A model generated the notes under the pieces. The model did not search any database. It was not told the origin of the DNA and saw nothing but the letters and a program-made list of their open reading frames with translations. A stretch of 34,539 bases of DNA from RGIG8775 sp045128735 (lineage in GTDB: Bacteria > Bacillota > Clostridia > Oscillospirales > CAG-272), in NCBI GenBank assembly GCA_045128735.1, contig JBGVRT010000060.1:1-34539 (forward strand), written 5' to 3'. Every line of letters begins with the position of its first letter. Positions within the stretch are counted from its first letter, which is position 1. The translations under genes were made by a program, and so were the position numbers. Below are positions 30,638 to 34,539 of this stretch, piece by piece.

Positions 30638-30651
30638 TTTTCGCGCGAAAA
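30638..30651 (+). promoter_or_regulatory. Palindromic candidate operator in the TAXI-TRAP leader
   Basis: A perfect 14-bp palindrome, TTTTCGCGCGAAAA, lies just after the expected start of transcription. A roadblock repressor site is likely from its place and symmetry; the regulator is not in this window. Confidence 0.5.
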
Positions 30652-30672
30652 TACGCGCAGATGGAGGATTTT

Positions 30673-31608
30673 ATGAAGAAAATTTTGGCTCTCGTGCTTG
30701 TGGCAGTTATGCTTTGCGCAGCACTCGTAGCTTGCGGCGGTAACAAGTCTTACACCCTTGCAAGCGGCGGAACAGGCGGAACTTATTACGCGGCTTGCGT
30801 AGGTCTTGCAGGTGTTTACGATACAGAAACAAACCTTAAGATCAATGTGGACGTAACAGGCGCATCCAAGGCTAACATCCAGCTCGTTGGTAACGGCTCT
30901 GCTGACTTCGCTATCGTTCAGAACGACGTTATGCAGTATGCTTACACAGGTACAGACCTTTTTGCGGCTGACGGTGCTATCACAAACTTCCGTACAGTTG
31001 CCGCTGTATACGCAGAGGTCTGCCAGATCGTTGCTGACCCCGCTATCGAAAGCATTGCCGACCTTAAGGGTAAGGTAGTTTCTATCGGCGCTATGGGAAG
31101 CGGAGTTGAGTTTAACGCTCTCCAGATTCTTGAAGCATACGGTCTTACAAGAGACGATATCGTTCCCGTAAACGCAGACTTTAACGGCTCTGCTACAAAG
31201 TTTAAGGACGGCGAGATCGACGCGTTCTTCGTAGTTGCAGGCGCTCCCACAACAGCTATCACAGACCTTTCTGTAAACAGAGAGTTCAAGCTTCTTGAGA
31301 TTGACGACGAGCACTATGACATTCTCGCTTCCAAGTACGGCTTCTACTCCAAGTACCCCATCACAGCAGGTACCTACAGCAATACTGAGGACGTACAGAC
31401 AGTAGCAGTTAAGGCAACCTTTATCTGCCGCGACGATATTCCCGAGGACGTTGTATACGAGTTCACAAAGGCACTCTTCGAGAAGAAGGATCAGCTTGTG
31501 GTTGCTCACAACAAGTTTGCAAACGTTGACCTTGAGTATGCTCAGAACGACATCGGTGACGTTCCTTTCCACGCAGGCGCACTTCGCTACTACAACGAAG
31601 TTAAGTAA
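30673..31608 (+). CDS. TAXI-family TRAP transporter substrate-binding lipoprotein
   Basis: This 311-residue protein is the extracytoplasmic binding protein of a TAXI-type TRAP transporter. It starts at ATG 30673, after ATGGAGG; longer in-frame readings begin before that ribosome site. The signal peptide MKKILALVLVAVMLCAALVAC gives a lipidated Cys at 21. The mature part shows TAXI landmarks: LASGGTGGTYYAACVGLAGVY (about 29-49), TGASKANIQLVGNGSADFAIVQNDV (about 59-83), and SIGAMGSGVEFNALQILEAYGL. TAXI proteins are known to bind glutamate, ketoglutarate or related acids in other species, but the ligand here is unknown. The DUF1850 and fused permease genes follow in an evident operon. Confidence 0.95.
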   Translation: MKKILALVLVAVMLCAALVACGGNKSYTLASGGTGGTYYAACVGLAGVYDTETNLKINVDVTGASKANIQLVGNGSADFAIVQNDVMQYAYTGTDLFAADGAITNFRTVAAVYAEVCQIVADPAIESIADLKGKVVSIGAMGSGVEFNALQILEAYGLTRDDIVPVNADFNGSATKFKDGEIDAFFVVAGAPTTAITDLSVNREFKLLEIDDEHYDILASKYGFYSKYPITAGTYSNTEDVQTVAVKATFICRDDIPEDVVYEFTKALFEKKDQLVVAHNKFANVDLEYAQNDIGDVPFHAGALRYYNEVK

Positions 31609-31611
31609 TTG

Positions 31612-32109
31612 ATGTCCAAAAACAAAATTTTGGCAATCGCAATAGCAGCCGTAGTCTTACTGACTGCGGCTGTTGCTGTGATTTTTGCGGCAGCCGATAA
31701 CGGCACAAAGCTTTTGATTTGCGATAAAGAAAACGGAAAAATATATGCCCGATTCGACGTTGAGGAGGGCGAGGAGTTTTCGGTCTCTTTTATACACTCG
31801 GTAAATATAACCGAGGTTACCGATTGCTATTTTGCGGACGGCGGTTATATTGTCTGCGACAAATGTATTTATTCTTCCTTCGGTGCGGGAATGCCCACCG
31901 AGTGGGAGGAGGGTTGGCAGGTCTCCTATGAGGGAGACAAAATAACTCTCTCGGGTCTTGACATAAGACAAAAAGAAGTAACCTATATCGTCGGAACCGT
32001 GTACGACCACATACTTCACATAAACGGCGAGGACGTGGTGCTCAACGAGCTCTGCGGAAAGAACGCCGAAATAACCTTGAAAATAAAGTCGCCATTTCTT
32101 GGCGGTTGA
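31612..32109 (+). CDS. DUF1850 protein of the TAXI-TRAP operon
   Basis: This 165-residue protein has an N-terminal hydrophobic segment (about 5-26, ILAIAIAAVVLLTAAVAVIFAA), then a small beta-rich exported domain containing EFSVSFIHSVNITEVTDCYFADGGYIVCDKCIYSSFGAGMP-like sequence, characteristic of DUF1850. I chose ATG 31612, which begins 3 nt after the TAXI stop and so relies on coupled translation with a weak ribosome site. Proteins of this family typically lie between the TAXI binding protein and the fused permease, as here. The function is not established; a role in assembly or substrate handling at the membrane is an inference. Confidence 0.88.
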   Translation: MSKNKILAIAIAAVVLLTAAVAVIFAAADNGTKLLICDKENGKIYARFDVEEGEEFSVSFIHSVNITEVTDCYFADGGYIVCDKCIYSSFGAGMPTEWEEGWQVSYEGDKITLSGLDIRQKEVTYIVGTVYDHILHINGEDVVLNELCGKNAEITLKIKSPFLGG

Positions 32110-32140
32110 TATAGATAATGAAAGAAGGAGGTTTCTCAAT

Positions 32141-34159
32141 ATGGAAGAAACGAAGATCGTTGATAACGGTGAAGTTATTGATGCCGATGCGTTAATGGCT
32201 GAATTTGACCGTGAATCCAACGTGCGTCACTTTACAGGAAAAAAGAAGATAGTCATAAGAACTCTTATGATAGCTTTTGCACTATACGCAATAATCACTT
32301 CTATTTTCGGAAAATATCTTTTAATGCTTGACAATAAGATAATTGCTGGCTTGATGACTTGGCCGGGTAGCTCAACAGGCTTCCTCGGACTCATCCTTGT
32401 CATCACGTTCCTCATTTTCCCCGCGTATAAAGCGCAGGCGAAAAGGATAAATTATATCCCTTGGTACGATTACATCCTCGCGGCGGCAGGCTTTGCGTCA
32501 TTCTTCTATATCGTAGTTGAAAACGAAAATATAGTAAACCGCGCAATAAATATCAATACACTTGATATTATCTTTGCTATCATTGGCTTCGTTGTGCTTG
32601 CCGAGGCGTGCCGCAGAGTTGTCGGACTTCCCATTCTCTGTGTTGTCGGTGCCTTCGTGGTTTACGCGCTTTTCTACGGCGTAAGACCTCTGCGACTTTT
32701 GCAGGAGCTTTTCTATGCGGGTAACGGTATCACAAGTAACCCCCTCGCCATCTGCGCGCAGTACCTTGCTCTCTTTATTATCTTCGGCTCGTTCCTTGAG
32801 AAAACGGGTATCGGTACATTCTTCGTTGACCTCGCTAACTCCATAGCAGGTTGGGCGGCAGGCGGTCCCGCAAAGGTTGCGGTAATCTCCAGCGCCCTTG
32901 AGGGTATGTACTCGGGAAGCTCGGTTGCAAATACCGTGGGAAGCGGATCAATCACTATTCCCACAATGAAAAAGATCGGTTACAGACCCGAGTTTGCGGC
33001 GGCTGTTGAGGCGGCAGCATCTACGGGCGGTCAGATAATGCCCCCCATTATGGGCGCGGCAGCGTTCCTTATGGCGGAATTTACCGAAATTCCCTATATG
33101 GCTATAGCAATAGCGGCAATTCTTCCCGCTGTGCTTTACTTCATGGGTATCTTTATGATGATACACTTCGAGGCAAAGAAAGAGGGAATGAAAGGACTTT
33201 CCAAGGAGGACCTTCCCAAGTTCGGAAAGCTCTTTCTCAAGCGCGGATATTTGCTTCTCCCCATCGTTGTGCTTGTTGCGCTTATGGGTAACGGCTTCTC
33301 CCCCGCGCGCTCGGTTGCAATCGCAATTCTTACCGTAATAATCGTAAGCTCCTTCTCTAAGGATACAAGACTTTCGCTTTCTACTTTTGGCGATGCACTT
33401 GTTGGCGGTACAAAGGGAACTATAAGTGTAACTGTTGCCTGCGCTATTGCGGGCAATATGGTCGGACTTGTTACACTTACTCACCTTAACCAGGACCTTA
33501 TCCGTATGCTTAAAGTGGTCGCGGGACAGAGTCTTTTCCTTGCCCTCTTCCTTATTATGGTTACGTGTATACTCCTCGGTATGGGCGTGCCCACCACCGC
33601 AAACTACGTTATTATGGCAACTATGGCGGCTCCGCTTATTATGAAAATAGCCCCCGAAACACCTATTCTCGCGGCTCATATGTTTGTGTTCTATTTCGGA
33701 ATTGTCGCTGATATCACTCCCCCCGTCGCGCTTGCGGCATATGCGGGAAGCGCTATCGCTAAATCCGATCCGCTAAAAACGGGTGTAACGGCAACGCGCC
33801 TTGCTATAACGGCATTTATTATTCCTTATATTTTCGTGCTTCAGCCCGATATGCTTATCATTGACCTTCTCTTTGAGGGCGGATACGGCATTGAAAACCT
33901 CCATGTTACTCTCGGCGGTATACTTTCTATCCTTAAAATAGTGTTCACGTCGGTTATGGGTATTATCGGAATTTCGGCAGGTATGGAGGGATACGCCTTC
34001 CGCAAGACCTATTGGTGGGAGAGAATTATCCTTATCGGCGGCGGTCTTTGCCTCGTCGTTCCCGAAACGTTAACCGATATCGTCGGACTTGTGCTTGTTG
34101 TGGGCATTTTCGTTCTTCAGTTTGTTGAAAAAAAGATGAAGGCGAAGAAAATAGCTTGA
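32141..34159 (+). CDS. TRAP transporter fused permease (small and large subunits joined)
   Basis: This 672-residue membrane protein starts at ATG 32141 after GAAGGAGG, 31 nt beyond the DUF1850 stop. The N-terminal third has four to five helices and covers the small DctQ-like subunit; the rest carries the large DctM-like subunit with many helices and re-entrant-type loops (VANTVGSGSITIPTMKKIGY, MGVPTTANYVIMATMAAP, FGIVADITPPVALAAYAGSAIAK). This fused 4TM/12TM form is typical of TAXI systems. It should couple sodium entry to uptake of the solute delivered by the upstream lipoprotein. The operon ends with a strong terminator at 34177. Confidence 0.96.
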   Translation: MEETKIVDNGEVIDADALMAEFDRESNVRHFTGKKKIVIRTLMIAFALYAIITSIFGKYLLMLDNKIIAGLMTWPGSSTGFLGLILVITFLIFPAYKAQAKRINYIPWYDYILAAAGFASFFYIVVENENIVNRAININTLDIIFAIIGFVVLAEACRRVVGLPILCVVGAFVVYALFYGVRPLRLLQELFYAGNGITSNPLAICAQYLALFIIFGSFLEKTGIGTFFVDLANSIAGWAAGGPAKVAVISSALEGMYSGSSVANTVGSGSITIPTMKKIGYRPEFAAAVEAAASTGGQIMPPIMGAAAFLMAEFTEIPYMAIAIAAILPAVLYFMGIFMMIHFEAKKEGMKGLSKEDLPKFGKLFLKRGYLLLPIVVLVALMGNGFSPARSVAIAILTVIIVSSFSKDTRLSLSTFGDALVGGTKGTISVTVACAIAGNMVGLVTLTHLNQDLIRMLKVVAGQSLFLALFLIMVTCILLGMGVPTTANYVIMATMAAPLIMKIAPETPILAAHMFVFYFGIVADITPPVALAAYAGSAIAKSDPLKTGVTATRLAITAFIIPYIFVLQPDMLIIDLLFEGGYGIENLHVTLGGILSILKIVFTSVMGIIGISAGMEGYAFRKTYWWERIILIGGGLCLVVPETLTDIVGLVLVVGIFVLQFVEKKMKAKKIA

Positions 34160-34176
34160 ATATCATAGCTTTTTGT

Positions 34177-34208
34177 AAGGAGCTGAGTCGGTGACTCAGC
34201 TCCTTTTG
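34177..34208 (+). terminator. Terminator of the TAXI-TRAP operon
   Basis: AAGGAGCTGAGTC (34177-34189) pairs perfectly with GACTCAGCTCCTT (34193-34205) around GGT, with the T run continuing. Confidence 0.92.
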
Positions 34209-34225
34209 CGCGTTATTCTTCCGTT

Positions 34226-34277
34226 GCTAAACACCGCGTCGTTGGTTTTGGGTGACAGATAAATTGGTGTTTAGCGG
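34226..34277. repeat. MITE-like repeat, copy A
   Basis: GCTAAACACC (34226-34235) and GGTGTTTAGC (34266-34275) are terminal inverted repeats around a 30-nt centre, CGTCGTTGGTTTTGGGTGAC-like. Copy B at 34351-34402 matches it over about 50 nt with only four differences. Confidence 0.75.
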
Positions 34278-34313
34278 CGAAGGCGCCGCAGCCCTATAGG
34301 TCAGCGCACCGTT

Positions 34314-34419
34314 GTTTGTGCGAACATAGTGCCACGCATCCCACTCCTCGGCTAAACACCGAGTCGTTGGCTTTGGGTGGCAGATAAATTGGTGTTTAAC
34401 GCACTATGTTAGCACAAAC
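34314..34419. repeat. Larger inverted repeat enclosing MITE-like copy B (34351-34402)
   Basis: Outer arms GTTTGTGCGAACATAGTGC (34314-34332) and GCACTATGTTAGCACAAAC (34401-34419) pair with one mismatch. Inside lies copy B, whose own ends are GCTAAACACC (34351-34360) and GGTGTTTAAC (34391-34400). The CAGATAAATTGGTG core and the CACAAACC end recur, reversed, near 19080-19120. Confidence 0.75.
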
Positions 34420-34430
34420 CGTCTCCTTTG

Positions 34431-34468
34431 CCTCCCTTGTCAAAGGGAGGGGGACCGCGGAACGCGGT
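34431..34468. repeat. GC-rich double hairpin at the window end
   Basis: CCTCCCTT (34431-34438) pairs with AAGGGAGG (34443-34450), and ACCGCG (34454-34459) pairs with CGCGGT (34463-34468). No gene is visible from 34206 to 34539; the stretch is built almost wholly of palindromic pieces. Confidence 0.6.
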
Positions 34469-34539
34469 GGAGGGATTCCATATTGTTTCTGCGTTTTGAA
34501 TCCAACCCACCCGCTTCGCTAACAAGGTCGCAAGCGACC

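Noticed and set aside
34206..34539. Truncated insertion sequence
   Set aside because: No transposase fragment in any frame; only non-coding palindromic repeats are present.

Overview
The window looks like the chromosome of an anaerobic, probably gut-associated Clostridia (Bacillota) of moderate GC. Supporting signs are the sporulation genes spoVAD-spoVAE, an HPr kinase/phosphorylase (low-GC Gram-positive catabolite control), GGAGG-type ribosome binding sites on nearly every gene, lipoprotein signal peptides ending in Cys, consensus sigma-A promoters and many short factor-independent terminators. I cannot name a genus from sequence alone.

Layout. (1) 1-2600 is AT-richer and accessory: a flavodoxin-like gene on the minus strand split by an in-frame TAG, a gene-free stretch, and an excisionase-like/tyrosine-integrase pair that ends against the 3' end of guaA, a known type of integration target. 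(2) 2597-6682 holds a short guaA without its glutamine amidotransferase half, then a phosphoglucomutase-mannonate dehydratase pair. (3) 6821-9435 (minus) is hprK, a quinone oxidoreductase and a metallo-beta-lactamase-fold hydrolase. (4) 9586-12757 (plus) is a parvulin-like lipoprotein with an unknown membrane-anchored protein, tRNA-Leu(GAG), and an orphan zinc/manganese-binding lipoprotein. (5) 12818-17479 (minus) is a compact MarR-regulated operon: marR, two ABC half-transporters forming a heterodimer with one degenerate ATP site, and a membrane protein with a zinc ribbon. (6) 17620-18970 is spoVAD-spoVAE without spoVAC. (7) 19172-20770 (minus) is an SPFH protein and thymidylate kinase. (8) 21021-24504 (plus) is a carbohydrate group: sugar isomerase/epimerase, Gfo/Idh/MocA dehydrogenase and a GH28-like beta-helix protein. 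(9) 24599-30446 holds an RNA methyltransferase (minus), then an AlaX-type editing protein, dxs and argH (plus). (10) 30673-34159 is a TAXI-TRAP uptake operon: binding lipoprotein, DUF1850 protein, fused permease. (11) 34206-34539 and 18971-19162 carry related palindromic repeats.

How the genes fit. uxuA, the GH28-like protein and the isomerase/dehydrogenase pair suggest use of uronate- or pectin-type carbohydrate, with hprK reporting carbon status. TAXI-TRAP uptake, the exporter and the orphan metal-binding protein manage solutes at the envelope. I found no CRISPR array, phage structural gene, toxin-antitoxin pair or wholly new system. The points most worth a second look are the amidotransferase-less GuaA, the tandem MarR operator with its four-gene operon, the amber-split flavodoxin gene, the two-gene spoVA unit, and the palindromic repeat family with a duplicated terminator stem around one copy.
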